Assembly (NCBI GenBank): GCA_030426355.1
Contig: JAUHYQ010000005.1
Span: 62,001 to 126,000, forward strand
Source of the DNA: Gammaproteobacteria bacterium
GTDB lineage: Bacteria; Pseudomonadota; Gammaproteobacteria; Steroidobacterales; GCA-2729495
DNA: 64,000 nucleotides
Direction: 5' to 3'
The position numbers were made by a program, and so were the translations under genes. The notes beneath the pieces were generated by a model, which was given only the letters and a program-made list of their open reading frames with translations, did no database searches and was not told the DNA's origin. This document shows positions 25,729 to 35,105 of this stretch, piece by piece. Every line of letters starts with the position of its first letter. Within the stretch, counting starts at the first letter, position 1.

Positions 25729-28026
25729 ATGCGTTCTTCAATACTGGTCGCAACGGCCGTTAGCCTGACTGTTTCGGCCGGAATAGCGGCGGCCGCCGTG
25801 GACGAAATCGTCATCTATGCACAGAAAAAGGGTCGTGCGGAGAATTTGCAAGAAGTTCCCGCGGCGGTTTCGGCCTACAACTCTGGTCAGCTCGACGGTA
25901 TCGTGTTTGAAAAACTTGATGACCTAAGCTATTCCATTCCTAACGTACAGTTGGAACAGGTCGGTACATTCCCCGGCGTGCAAAACTTCTCCATTCGCGG
26001 GCAAGGCATTAACAGTTCCATTCCTTCGGTTGACCCTACCGTGGGAGTTTTTATCGACGGAATTTATCAAGGCACCACTTACGGAACGGTGCTGGATACC
26101 TGGGATCTCGAATCGGTTGAAATATTGCGCGGGCCGCAAGGCTTACTGTTTGGCCGCAATGTGACAGGCGGCGCGGTAACTGTGCGCACGGCGCGGCCGG
26201 ATCCTCAGGGCGAAGCAGCTTATAAGTTCAAGGCGCTGATTACCGACGAAGAGCGCTACAGTGCAGCGGCTGCTTTTGAAGCGCCGTTCATTGATGACGT
26301 GCTGGCCGGCAAGATCATGCTGTATTACGACAACGATGACGGCTACTTCGTCAACAACAACATGACCAGCGGTGCAATCACCTCGCCGCCGTTTATTTCC
26401 TTCGACCCGGTGTCGCCGCCATCCGGCTCAAGTCAGCGGAATGCCGGTGAGTTCAAAACCAAGATCATTCGTCCGTCGCTGGTGTGGGCCGCCTCAGATG
26501 CGCTTGAGGTGGCTTTGATCGGTGAATACGGTAAAGCAGAGGGTGACGGCGCCGCTTGGACGGTCGTTAGCGGGGGCCTGCCTGCACCGCTGGTGCCGAT
26601 CCCGATCGGCAGCGTGAGCGGTGGCGGGCAAGCAAAATTTTCTACCACCTCAAATGATTACGGCTTTGCCGAGGTGGACTGGAAATCGGCAACTCTTGAG
26701 GTCAATTGGGATGTTGCCGGCGGCGTATTGACAAGCATTACCGGTTGGAAAGACGTTGAGCAGGAATCTGCCACCGATGTTGACGGCACCTATTTGCCGG
26801 CATTTGTTGCAACTGGCTTTACAGCCCAGGATCAGATCAGTGAAGAGCTGAGGTTCTCGACCACCATCGGCGATAACTGGGAGATGACGGTCGGTGCTTA
26901 TTATCTGAACATTGATCTTGAGTATCGGGAAGGCCGCTACATACAGATTAATCCTGCCAACCTGATGCTGGCCCCGGATTTGTTACGCATCGGCCTGGGC
27001 GGCGATATGGAGACCACCACCTATGGTGTCTTCATCAACAACGAATACGCGATTACGGACAGCATCACGTTGCTTGCCGGTCTGCGTTACTCCGATGAAG
27101 AAAAGGACGCACGCATTATTGACGGGCCGATAGGCTTGCCGATCGCATTCTGCCCCGATGTCACCACGTTTATGTGCAGTTTTGATGATCTCGAGGGCGA
27201 CTGGGATTACTGGACGCCGAAGCTGGGTGCGCAGTGGGACTTTGCAGAAGACGCGCAGGCTTATGCGTTCTGGACCAAAGGCTATCGTGCAGGCGGGTTT
27301 AACTTCCGCAATGCCAAACCCGGCCCTATACCGCCGCTGGGTTATCCGGCTGGCCCGACTCGGGAAGAAGAGCAGAGCAGTTTCGAAATTGGTTTGAAGT
27401 CGGAAGTGTTTGACAACAAATTGCGTATGAACATTGCTTATTTCAATAACGACATTAAGGATATGCAGCGCGAGCTGAACCAGGGCGACCCGGATGTCAT
27501 CGTGTTGCAGGCCACTATTAATGCCGGCGATGTCACTATTAAGGGCGTTGAGTTTGAGTTTAATGCGGTGCCGACTGATGCCTTCTCAATATGGGGTTCG
27601 CTGGGTTATCTGGATGGCAAGTACGACAGCATTAATCCGTTGTACACCGGCATCAATCCGGCCACCGGCGCACCTTATATTGGCGCAGAGTTGCCGCGTC
27701 TAGCCCGCTGGTCGTTCAGTCTGGGCAGCAGTTATGACTTCAACCTTGATGGCAACGGCGTACTTCGCTTGCAGGCTGACTACGGATATCGCGATCCAAA
27801 CTATTATGATGACGCCAATACCCAGTTGTTCGATACGCAGCATCGGCTGGGTGGCAGCATAAACTGGATATCGCCTGATGATCAGTGGACAGTCTCATTG
27901 TTTGGAAAGAACCTGCGTGATGAAGCCAATTACGGCAACCTGACATCCATCGCCGGTTTGTTCACTGCAGGCCCGATGCAAAAAGGTCGTGAGTACGGGC
28001 TGCAGGTTCAGTTTCGCAGTCAGTAA
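25729..28026 (+). CDS. TonB-dependent outer-membrane receptor
   Basis: A 765-residue receptor. A signal peptide (1-22) is followed by a TonB-box-like VDEIVIYA and the plug domain, with NFSIRGQG, VGVFIDGIYQG and ESVEILRGPQGLLFGRN, all diagnostic. The rest is a beta barrel with alternating aromatic strands, ending in the typical final strand YGLQVQFRSQ (terminal aromatic replaced by Q at the end). The plug resembles the sphingomonad/marine receptor type often linked to uptake of organic compounds rather than siderophores. It sits between UbiD-like and Rieske genes, so it may import their substrate. A bidirectional terminator follows. Confidence 0.93.
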   Translation: MRSSILVATAVSLTVSAGIAAAAVDEIVIYAQKKGRAENLQEVPAAVSAYNSGQLDGIVFEKLDDLSYSIPNVQLEQVGTFPGVQNFSIRGQGINSSIPSVDPTVGVFIDGIYQGTTYGTVLDTWDLESVEILRGPQGLLFGRNVTGGAVTVRTARPDPQGEAAYKFKALITDEERYSAAAAFEAPFIDDVLAGKIMLYYDNDDGYFVNNNMTSGAITSPPFISFDPVSPPSGSSQRNAGEFKTKIIRPSLVWAASDALEVALIGEYGKAEGDGAAWTVVSGGLPAPLVPIPIGSVSGGGQAKFSTTSNDYGFAEVDWKSATLEVNWDVAGGVLTSITGWKDVEQESATDVDGTYLPAFVATGFTAQDQISEELRFSTTIGDNWEMTVGAYYLNIDLEYREGRYIQINPANLMLAPDLLRIGLGGDMETTTYGVFINNEYAITDSITLLAGLRYSDEEKDARIIDGPIGLPIAFCPDVTTFMCSFDDLEGDWDYWTPKLGAQWDFAEDAQAYAFWTKGYRAGGFNFRNAKPGPIPPLGYPAGPTREEEQSSFEIGLKSEVFDNKLRMNIAYFNNDIKDMQRELNQGDPDVIVLQATINAGDVTIKGVEFEFNAVPTDAFSIWGSLGYLDGKYDSINPLYTGINPATGAPYIGAELPRLARWSFSLGSSYDFNLDGNGVLRLQADYGYRDPNYYDDANTQLFDTQHRLGGSINWISPDDQWTVSLFGKNLRDEANYGNLTSIAGLFTAGPMQKGREYGLQVQFRSQ

Positions 28027-28039
28027 GTATTGGCGAGAT

Positions 28040-28070
28040 AAAAAAAGCCCCGCACAGCGGGGCTTTTTTT
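28040..28070. terminator. Bidirectional intrinsic terminator
   Basis: A seven-base-pair GC stem (GCCCCGC/GCGGGGC, loop ACA) flanked by seven A on the left and seven T on the right, so it works on both strands. It separates the convergent TonB-receptor and Rieske genes. Confidence 0.93.
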
Positions 28071-28093
28071 GTGTCTGATTTTTGCCAATCGTG

Positions 28094-29236
28094 CTATGAC
28101 GCGACGCCTTTAAGTTTCGGTTTGGCATCGACGCTTTTCACCAGCGGCACCGGATCCAGCACCCAGTTTTTCTCTGTGCGGCGTGCCGGGCAGGGAATTG
28201 CAAATGCCACGTCGCCTCGCTGGCTTTGTAACTCCTTCCAGTCAATGCGCCAGCCCCGGTCATCCCACATTTTCAGGAAGTCGCGGTAGCGATAAATCGG
28301 TGCATCGGCCTTGGTCAGTACTTCTTTTGCAGTCGATTTAGGGGTACGCACCGGTTCAAGCCCCTCAATGATATCGATATCTTCCTTGGCAATACGCATA
28401 TTGATATCGATGATGCGTTGGTCCATTTCTTCGTCCAGCATCCAGCTGCGCATGTTTACAAAGAAGATACGTGTTTTGCAGTCGCTTACAGGGGCTTCGA
28501 AAAAGTACTGCGCGAAACCTCGCTCTTCGGTGAAGTTGATCCGTGTTATCAGCGTATTCGGGCCGTGTATGGACGAGCCCGCTACCGTCCTGCCTTCGCC
28601 GGCACCGAGCACCTTGGTGTCCTCAGATGTGCTCCCGCTGGCGGCAAACATAAAACCGCAGCCCCACTCCGATTCGTCTTTAACATCAATGTCGTGTTTG
28701 CGCAGGTTCTCGATAATAGACGGTGCGCCTTGCAGCGGATGCACAAATTCGTTGTGAGCGCCGTCCATGCCGTTTTCTATAGAGCGTTGGTAGTAACCAT
28801 TGATTTCGAAAACTACAATGTCATTTGAACGCCAGTTTTCTTTTCCGAATTCGGGTATGTCATAGATCGGCGGGCGTTCTTCTGCCGGCAGGTCACCAAG
28901 AAAAGCGAACAGTATTCCGTAACGTTCTTCGGCAGGGTACGCATCCACTTTGGCGCGTGCCGGCGGTTTAACATCCAGCGGATTGGTCGGGATTACCTGA
29001 CACTTGCCATCGCCGGAAAATTGCCAGCCGTGGTAGGGACATTCAACGCAGTCGCCTTTAATTTTTCCACGTCCCAGCGCGCCACCGCGATGAACGCAAG
29101 TGTTGCTAATAACATGTGCCTTACCTTCCGTGTCGCGGAACGCCACAAAATTAAGGCCCATGATTTCAGCTTGGACCGGCTTTTCATTGGTGACATCTTT
29201 GCTCAGTGCCACCGGATACCAGAAATTGATATACAT
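28094..29236 (-). CDS. Rieske (2Fe-2S) non-heme iron oxygenase, alpha subunit (second copy)
   Basis: A 380-residue paralogue of the 20003-21103 protein. Rieske ligands are CVHRGG (C47, H49) and CPYHGW (C66, H69); the mononuclear iron site is MDGAHNEFVH (D158, H161, H166). N-termini are nearly alike (MYINFWYP here, MFMNFWYP there) and both have GWRID near the C-terminus. The tail is longer by about 15 residues, ending in a basic and proline-rich stretch. No reductase or small subunit is adjacent. Its substrate is unknown; the neighbouring receptor suggests use of an imported organic compound. Confidence 0.9.
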   Translation of the reverse strand: MYINFWYPVALSKDVTNEKPVQAEIMGLNFVAFRDTEGKAHVISNTCVHRGGALGRGKIKGDCVECPYHGWQFSGDGKCQVIPTNPLDVKPPARAKVDAYPAEERYGILFAFLGDLPAEERPPIYDIPEFGKENWRSNDIVVFEINGYYQRSIENGMDGAHNEFVHPLQGAPSIIENLRKHDIDVKDESEWGCGFMFAASGSTSEDTKVLGAGEGRTVAGSSIHGPNTLITRINFTEERGFAQYFFEAPVSDCKTRIFFVNMRSWMLDEEMDQRIIDINMRIAKEDIDIIEGLEPVRTPKSTAKEVLTKADAPIYRYRDFLKMWDDRGWRIDWKELQSQRGDVAFAIPCPARRTEKNWVLDPVPLVKSVDAKPKLKGVAS

Positions 29237-29430
29237 CGTCTTGTCCTGTTGCGGATTTGGATCGGATACTCAATTGTATTCGCATAAAGGGGGCTAGCCG
29301 GATTTATACCTATACCCCGGCATGCCGCGATGCGGGATTATCCCCGCCAGAGCGGCGGAAAGTCTCTATATCCTTGACTCTAGGCGGTTTATTGACCGGC
29401 AGGCGGTTCGTGACCGGTGCTGCGGTCGGT

Positions 29431-30264
29431 TTACCAATATTCCCAAACTGGCCGACACGAGGACGGTAATGTCGGCGCCTGTCCCAACTCTGCCCATGGC
29501 TGCCCCGGCTGATGAAAGTCCGATCCGCAGGAAGCAAGCAGGCCATGGCGCGAGGCGAGGCGGGCAAGCTTGTCAGTTAGCGCTGCATCTTGTGCGCCCG
29601 AGATCACTTCGATCGCATGTCCGCCGGCCGCCACGAAGGCCTTGCATAATTCTTCCAGCCGCATGTTCGTCATTTTGTATTTTGCGGGATGAGCGAGTAC
29701 TGCAGCGCCGCCCGCTGCCGATATCCACCCGATGACGTCTTCCAGGCTCGCCCAACAATTTTTTATGTCGCCCGCTTTGCCGCGCCCCAGATGCTTCTTA
29801 AACGCGGTTTTGAAATCTTTTACCTGACCGCTATGCACCAGAAATTGTGCAAAATGCGGCCGACCCGCACAGTCGTTGCCGGCGTGCTTTCGGGCGCCGT
29901 CCAGCACGCCTTTAAACCCGGCATGCTCAAGTTTGCGAGCGATGTCCTCGGCGCGTTTAGCGCGTGCTCGTTGTTGTTGTTTAATGCCCTGCGACAGCAC
30001 GGTATTGTCCAAATCGATATTAAGGCCAACAACGTGAACACCGGCGTTTCGCCAGATGGCAGACAGTTCGAGCCCCGGTATCAGCCGGACACTGGGTGGT
30101 GCGCGGTCATAAATTGACTGTATCCCAGCCACGGTATCGTGGTCGGTAATCGCCAGCATTTCGACGCCCGCCGCACTGGCTCGGTTTATCAGCTCAGCTG
30201 GCGTGAGCTGTCCGTCAGAAGCGGTGGTATGCGTGTGTAAATCGGCATGCATGGGGCGAAGCAT
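29431..30264 (-). CDS. PHP-domain phosphoesterase (RNase AM/YciV type)
   Basis: A 277-residue PHP-domain protein. The N-terminal metal-binding motif DLHTHTTASDG, then AITDHDT, GLELSA, and C-terminal SGSDFH and HPAKY segments supply the usual metal ligands. This fits the YciV/TrpH group, whose E. coli member acts as a 5'-3' exonuclease on RNA and 3',5'-bisphosphates. The ATG at 30264 has AAGG upstream; MHADLH at 30252 is possible. Divergent from the MFS gene. A start at 30417 would overlap that gene and is unlikely. Confidence 0.88.
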   Translation of the reverse strand: MLRPMHADLHTHTTASDGQLTPAELINRASAAGVEMLAITDHDTVAGIQSIYDRAPPSVRLIPGLELSAIWRNAGVHVVGLNIDLDNTVLSQGIKQQQRARAKRAEDIARKLEHAGFKGVLDGARKHAGNDCAGRPHFAQFLVHSGQVKDFKTAFKKHLGRGKAGDIKNCWASLEDVIGWISAAGGAAVLAHPAKYKMTNMRLEELCKAFVAAGGHAIEVISGAQDAALTDKLARLASRHGLLASCGSDFHQPGQPWAELGQAPTLPSSCRPVWEYW

Positions 30265-30381
30265 ATACCTTCGGCATGCCGCGAGCACGGTATGGTCTGA
30301 AACGCGTAGAATCGCGCTTATGTATTTTTTGGCGAGCTGGCTTGGCCGCCGTGTCGCAATGGCTGCAGCCGAAGGGGCAAT

Positions 30382-31695
30382 GTGACAAAGAGAAATCAAT
30401 TTGTCCTGCTGCGGCAAAGGCGCTTTGCGCCGTACTTTATTACCCAGTTCCTCGGTGCGTTCAACGACAATGTGTTTAAGAACGCACTATTGTTACTCAT
30501 AGCCTTTCATGCCGCCGATCGTTTTGCAGCCGGCAGCGACGTACTGATCAATCTCAGTGCCGGGCTTTTCGTATTGCCGTTCTTTTTGTTTTCAGCCGTC
30601 GCCGGTCAGCTTGCCGACAAATACCCCAAGGCCCGACTGATTCGCTACGTTAAATTGCTGGAGATCGTCATCATGTTGCTGGCGGCAGTGGCATTGTGGT
30701 TCGATCAGATTCCTGCGCTTATAGCCTTACTGTTCTTAATGGGCATGCAGTCCAGCCTTTTCGGCCCGGCCAAATTCGGCGTTCTACCGCAACTTACCGA
30801 CGAGCATGAATTGCTGGGCGCCAACGGCCTGGTCGAGACCGGAACCTTTCTTGCGATTTTGCTGGGCACGGCGTGTGGCGGCATACTGATTGGCATAGAC
30901 GAGACGGGGCGCTACTGGGTGGCATTGGCTGTCGTTTTGGTCGCGATCAGTGGTTACTTCAGCAGCATTGCTATACCTGACGTTCCCGCACTCAGTCCGC
31001 AGATGGCTGTGAATTGGAACGCAGCCACGGAAACATGGCGCATTATTTCCTATGCAATGCGTACCCGGCTGATTTTTGTTTCGATACTGGGGATTTCATG
31101 GTTCTGGTTTCTAGGTTCGATCTATCTTGCGCAGCTGCCAAACTTTACCCGCATCTACCTGGGCGGCGACGAGCAGGTGGTGACGTTATTGCTGTCGCTG
31201 TTTTCGATTGGCGTGGGGGTTGGTTCGCTGATGTGCGAACGGCTGACCAGAGGCCAGATAGATTTGGCGATAGTTCCTCTCGGCGCGGCCGGTCTCACGT
31301 TGTTCGGCCTGGACCTGGCATGGACGGAACCTTTTGCAAACGGCGCTCTCCTGGGGGCGCTGGATTGGCTGGCAACCAGTAGCGCTTGGCGGGTGCTTGC
31401 TGATGTGTTGTTGTTGGGCGTGGCAGGCGGCATATACATTGTGCCTTTGTTTACGGTTGTGCAGCATCGCTCCGAGCCGGGGTACCGATCCCGCATTATC
31501 GCTGCAAACAACGTGTTGAACGCACTGCTGATGGTCACAGCAGCCGGACTGGCAATTGTGGTGCTGAGCAACGGCTTTTCTATTTTGTGGTTGTTCGGCC
31601 TGGTTTCGATTCTGAACGCCCTGGTTGCTATAGCGCTATTCGTCGTGGAGCCCGAGTATATGCAGAGTTTGCGCCGGAGGTTGCGGCGGAGTTGA
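30382..31695 (+). CDS. MFS transporter of the LplT type (lysophospholipid flippase-like)
   Basis: A 437-residue transporter with about twelve hydrophobic segments. The N-terminal FLGAFNDNVFKNALL is the hallmark of the LplT family, whose E. coli member flips lysophospholipids for re-acylation by Aas. The loop motif GQLADKYPKARLIR (between segments two and three) and GPAKFGVLPQL are also present. The start is GTG with GAAGGGG upstream. No acyltransferase domain is fused. Substrate is inferred from the family. Confidence 0.88.
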   Translation: MTKRNQFVLLRQRRFAPYFITQFLGAFNDNVFKNALLLLIAFHAADRFAAGSDVLINLSAGLFVLPFFLFSAVAGQLADKYPKARLIRYVKLLEIVIMLLAAVALWFDQIPALIALLFLMGMQSSLFGPAKFGVLPQLTDEHELLGANGLVETGTFLAILLGTACGGILIGIDETGRYWVALAVVLVAISGYFSSIAIPDVPALSPQMAVNWNAATETWRIISYAMRTRLIFVSILGISWFWFLGSIYLAQLPNFTRIYLGGDEQVVTLLLSLFSIGVGVGSLMCERLTRGQIDLAIVPLGAAGLTLFGLDLAWTEPFANGALLGALDWLATSSAWRVLADVLLLGVAGGIYIVPLFTVVQHRSEPGYRSRIIAANNVLNALLMVTAAGLAIVVLSNGFSILWLFGLVSILNALVAIALFVVEPEYMQSLRRRLRRS

Positions 31696-31740
31696 AGTAC
31701 AATCGTCAGCGGGTATTGGATTCAGGGGCACGGCAAGCGA

Positions 31741-32385
31741 ATGACCGATGTGACCGACAGCAACAGGCGCCGCGACAAGCGCGATCGGCAATCAACCGAG
31801 GCGCAGATCATCGAGGCTTTTGAAGCGGTTCTGCTTCGCGACGGGGTGGAAGGGCTGGGCGTAAACGTGGTTGCCCAAGAGGCGGGCGTCAACAAGGTAT
31901 TGATTTACAGGTATTTTGGAGGTCTGGCCGGACTCGCCAGCCACTGGGTGGCTAACAGTAGCTTTTGGCCCGCGCCCATTGAGCTGATAGGCAACGACCC
32001 CGAGGCCTTCGAAAAGTTACCGGTGCGCATGCGGGTGCGCACGGTGCTGTGTAATTACGTCGATGCAATCCGGGCGCGCCCGCAGACGGTGGAGATGCTG
32101 GCAGCAGAGCTTATGGCCCCAAGCGAGATCACGCGTGCCTTTGCGGAAGCTTTGGTGCGCCCGGGAAAGGGGGTTGCGGATTTTATCAAGCTTGAGACAG
32201 CCGATAAGGATCTGACCGATCAGGTATGGAATCTGATCTTTATGGTCAACGGGTTGGCATCCTATCTGGCGATCCGCGAGCGCAACAACCCGACCTATCT
32301 CGGGATGGATTTAAATGATGATGAATCCTGGCAGTATCTGCGCGATACTGTGGCGGACATTGCGGATAAATACCTGGACAGTTGA
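31741..32385 (+). CDS. TetR-family transcriptional regulator
   Basis: A 214-residue regulator with an N-terminal HTH at about 18-65, including AQIIEAFEAVLLRDG, VNVVAQEAGVNKVLIYRYFGG (the recognition helix region). The ligand domain is helical and not distinctive; AELMAPSEITRAF lies in the middle. It is followed 14 bases later by an orphan ParA-type gene and preceded 45 bases earlier by the MFS gene. It may regulate either. No operator could be assigned. Confidence 0.9.
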   Translation: MTDVTDSNRRRDKRDRQSTEAQIIEAFEAVLLRDGVEGLGVNVVAQEAGVNKVLIYRYFGGLAGLASHWVANSSFWPAPIELIGNDPEAFEKLPVRMRVRTVLCNYVDAIRARPQTVEMLAAELMAPSEITRAFAEALVRPGKGVADFIKLETADKDLTDQVWNLIFMVNGLASYLAIRERNNPTYLGMDLNDDESWQYLRDTVADIADKYLDS

Positions 32386-32399
32386 GAGGGGCGACCAGC

Positions 32400-33176
32400 A
32401 TGCGGCTTAGTGTGCCCGGACATAAGGACTTGCGCAAAATCGTGGTGCTAAACCCGAAAGGGGGTTGTGGCAAGTCGACGCTGGCCACAAATCTCGCCGG
32501 CTATCTCGCTGCCCATGGCAATTCCGTGGCCATCATGGATTTTGACCCTCAGGGGTCGTCAATGCGCTGGCTTAAGATACGTCCGGGCAATTCAGCGCCT
32601 ATCCACGGCATATCCGCGTTTGATGTTCGCAGCAGCGCCACCCGAAGCTGGCAGTTGCGAGTGCCGCCCTCCATCAAGTATCTGGTTGTCGATTCGCCGG
32701 CGTCGGTGCCCGCAGAGAACCTTGCGGAACTGACCTCGGGCGCCCACGCAATTCTCATACCTGTGCTGCCATCCGACATCGACGTCCATGCGGCATCGCT
32801 GTTGATGAAAGATTTATTGCTGATTGCCAAAGTCAGTCGCCGAATGGGCCGTATCGGGGTGATCGCCAATCGCGTGCGTGAAAACACCGTCGCGTACCGT
32901 AAACTGATGCGCTTTCTGAACAGCCTGGCAATTTCTGTGGTCGGCGTGCTTAGGGACAGTCAGAGCTACGTCCATTCGGCCGAGCGCGGCTTGTCGATAC
33001 ACGAGATGCCAACCACCCGCATGAAGCAAGACGCAGAACGCTGGGAGTCAATAATCCGGTGGTTGGAAGAGAAGCTGGAAACGCCGCTGACTCCGCGCGA
33101 TTTTCATCGACCGGAATCAAGCAGCGATATTCTTCAGCTTGCTATGCCCATAGATCGGGACAAGCCGCCTGCCTGA
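32400..33176 (+). CDS. ParA/MinD-type P-loop ATPase (orphan)
   Basis: A 258-residue ATPase with the deviant Walker A KGGCGKST (20-27), DFDPQGSS (switch-like, with the ParA D-x-DPQ) and VVDSPAS (Walker B region). These fit the ParA/MipZ superfamily. I prefer the ATG at 32400 (GAGAGGGG nine bases upstream) over an earlier TTG. There is no ParB, plasmid replication gene or chemotaxis cluster nearby, so it is not a standard partition gene. It may position an unknown protein or complex. Confidence 0.87.
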   Translation: MRLSVPGHKDLRKIVVLNPKGGCGKSTLATNLAGYLAAHGNSVAIMDFDPQGSSMRWLKIRPGNSAPIHGISAFDVRSSATRSWQLRVPPSIKYLVVDSPASVPAENLAELTSGAHAILIPVLPSDIDVHAASLLMKDLLLIAKVSRRMGRIGVIANRVRENTVAYRKLMRFLNSLAISVVGVLRDSQSYVHSAERGLSIHEMPTTRMKQDAERWESIIRWLEEKLETPLTPRDFHRPESSSDILQLAMPIDRDKPPA

Positions 33177-33177
33177 T

Positions 33178-34041
33178 TTACCAGCCGAGCACGCGCCCGT
33201 CTTCGTAATCCAGAAACTGACCATTGTTTTCCGGGGTCAGGCCATCAATCACAGCGAGCATTTTAGATACTGATTCTTCAGGCTCGATAGCGCCCTTCAT
33301 CTTGAATCCGGGCGTGGTGTTCACCTGTCCGGGAGATAGCAGCGTAACAGTTATGCCCCGTTTAACTGTTTCGAACGACAGTGCATACATATACATATTG
33401 AGCGCCGCTTTGCTGGCCCGATAGCTATACATCATCGGCATCTCGGGGCTGAGTTCGAATGATCCGGCTTTACTGCTGATGACTACTATTTTCTTGGTAT
33501 CCGAAGCAGCAACGAGATCCATAAAGCTCTGTGCCAGCTTTAGTGGTGCCATGGCGTTCACCTCGTAACTCTGCAGCGCCATGTCCCAATCCACGCCTTC
33601 TACTTTCGCAAACGCTGACTTGTAGCGCGGTGTGATACCCGCGTTGCTTAGCAAAATATCCACCGGTGTTGCGGCGTACTTCAGGGCCAGTCCGTCAATG
33701 CGTTCGTGGTCGGTCACGTCCAGCTCCTCAACTATCAGTCGAGGATAGCCATCGGCCAGGGCGAGCAGCTCTGTTGATGAGCCAGGGTTTCGGGCCGTGG
33801 CAATTATGTTCCAGCCGCGCTCTGAGAATTGACGCACAAATTCCAGACCGATACCGCGGTTTGCGCCGGTGATAAAGACAGTGGGCTGTTCGCTATTCAG
33901 TTTGCCGGGGTCTCCGACAGTCGAGTAGACGCGAGCAGGCTCAGCAGGCGCAACGGCTGTTTCCGATCCGGTCGTGCCCGTGGTGGCGCAGCCACCGATA
34001 AAGATCAATAACAGGGTGCCTATAATCGTGCCATACCGCAT
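33178..34041 (-). CDS. Lipoprotein SDR-family oxidoreductase
   Basis: A 287-residue short-chain dehydrogenase preceded by a lipoprotein signal (hydrophobic LLLIFIGGC, lipobox IGGC, cysteine 18) and a linker. The SDR core has TGANRGIG, LLSNAG and YSYRASK (YxxxK). The ATG at 34041 has GGAG upstream. It resembles the Sec-signal SDR at 21191-22069 (GIGLEF, YSYRASK). Lipidated SDRs are rare because periplasmic NAD(P)H is lacking; the protein might bind another ligand or be folded and used atypically. It is convergent with parA (one base between stops). Confidence 0.87.
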   Translation of the reverse strand: MRYGTIIGTLLLIFIGGCATTGTTGSETAVAPAEPARVYSTVGDPGKLNSEQPTVFITGANRGIGLEFVRQFSERGWNIIATARNPGSSTELLALADGYPRLIVEELDVTDHERIDGLALKYAATPVDILLSNAGITPRYKSAFAKVEGVDWDMALQSYEVNAMAPLKLAQSFMDLVAASDTKKIVVISSKAGSFELSPEMPMMYSYRASKAALNMYMYALSFETVKRGITVTLLSPGQVNTTPGFKMKGAIEPEESVSKMLAVIDGLTPENNGQFLDYEDGRVLGW

Positions 34042-34144
34042 TTCGGGTTCTCCGCTTAATTGTCGCGCCGTGACGAAAGCGTTGAGGGTAATCCGATGAC
34101 CGCGCGCGAGCAATGTATCCCGGCGATAGCTGGCCGGCATGCGG

Positions 34145-34915
34145 TTAGTCGAGCCAGCGAATCTCCAGTGCCGATTCCGGTCCGACCAGCGCTTGCTTGA
34201 GGCTTGTGGGCATCACCGCATCGTCGTCAGAGATCATCACGCGCCCGCCCATGATCTCGGCGAGTCGTTGCGGGTAGAGGGGCGTTTTGTCCGGTTCTCC
34301 GTAGCCTTGCGGAAAGATTGGCAGCATGTGGGGCGGCCCGTACTTATCGCTGGCACCAAGGGTATGCAGCATTTCGTGCGTGATAACGAAATTATTGGTG
34401 GCGGCCATGTCGGGTGATGCAAACACGTTGACAATGCCCACCTGGCCTTTCTGCAGCCCGACCGAGTGTTCCAGAGCAGCAGTTTGTTTGGGGTCGAAGT
34501 AAACCAGGAACAGTTTAATGTCTGGGTCCGGCCCGCTTTGGTCACTGGTTACGTCGTGGGTCCACCAGCGCATTTTCAGGCTCCAGGCTCCGATTTTCAG
34601 AAAATTGGTATCAAACGGTGGTTTGGGCGGCTGCTCCTGTATTTCCTGTCCCACCAGAACCCGCACGGGCTTGCCTATGTTGACCGCATAACGTTTGGCC
34701 TCGTCTGCCATGAATTGCTCGATCGCTTCGAAGTCTGCTACCTGAAGGTTGTTGATGTACTCAGCCGTGCTCGGCAGGCCGTCGCCATTAATGGGATAGA
34801 CCGTGACCCGCAGGGTTTCGCGCCAGTCGGTAGCATTTTTTGCGGTTAAATAGGTGCTAAGCCCCACAAAGAAAAGAAGCATCAGCAAAGCAAATTTGCG
34901 CAGAAACTCAAACAT
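34145..34915 (-). CDS. Membrane-anchored zinc-metalloprotease-like protein
   Basis: A 256-residue protein with one N-terminal membrane segment (about 7-25, LALLMLLFFVG-like) and an outward domain. HEMLHTLGASDKYG (H180, E181, H184, then D190) resembles the HExxHxxGxxD zinc motif of metalloproteases. No other domain is recognised. It is 103 bases upstream of the lipoprotein SDR on the same strand and may be cotranscribed. Whether it is an active protease is unproven. Confidence 0.6.
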   Translation of the reverse strand: MFEFLRKFALLMLLFFVGLSTYLTAKNATDWRETLRVTVYPINGDGLPSTAEYINNLQVADFEAIEQFMADEAKRYAVNIGKPVRVLVGQEIQEQPPKPPFDTNFLKIGAWSLKMRWWTHDVTSDQSGPDPDIKLFLVYFDPKQTAALEHSVGLQKGQVGIVNVFASPDMAATNNFVITHEMLHTLGASDKYGPPHMLPIFPQGYGEPDKTPLYPQRLAEIMGGRVMISDDDAVMPTSLKQALVGPESALEIRWLD

Positions 34916-35105
34916 TTAAGGGAGAATGCCGTGATCCAGCCCCCCACGATACGCACGCCATCCCTGCAAAAACGTGACACAGGTATCAGGTTGATCGTTG
35001 GATTTGCTCGTACCTGCAACCCACGTGGGCTAGACTAGCCGCGCTTTGAGTTCGATCGTATGGGATTCAGGCCGCGTTTGTCCGGGTCTACGCAAAGGGG
35101 GATTT

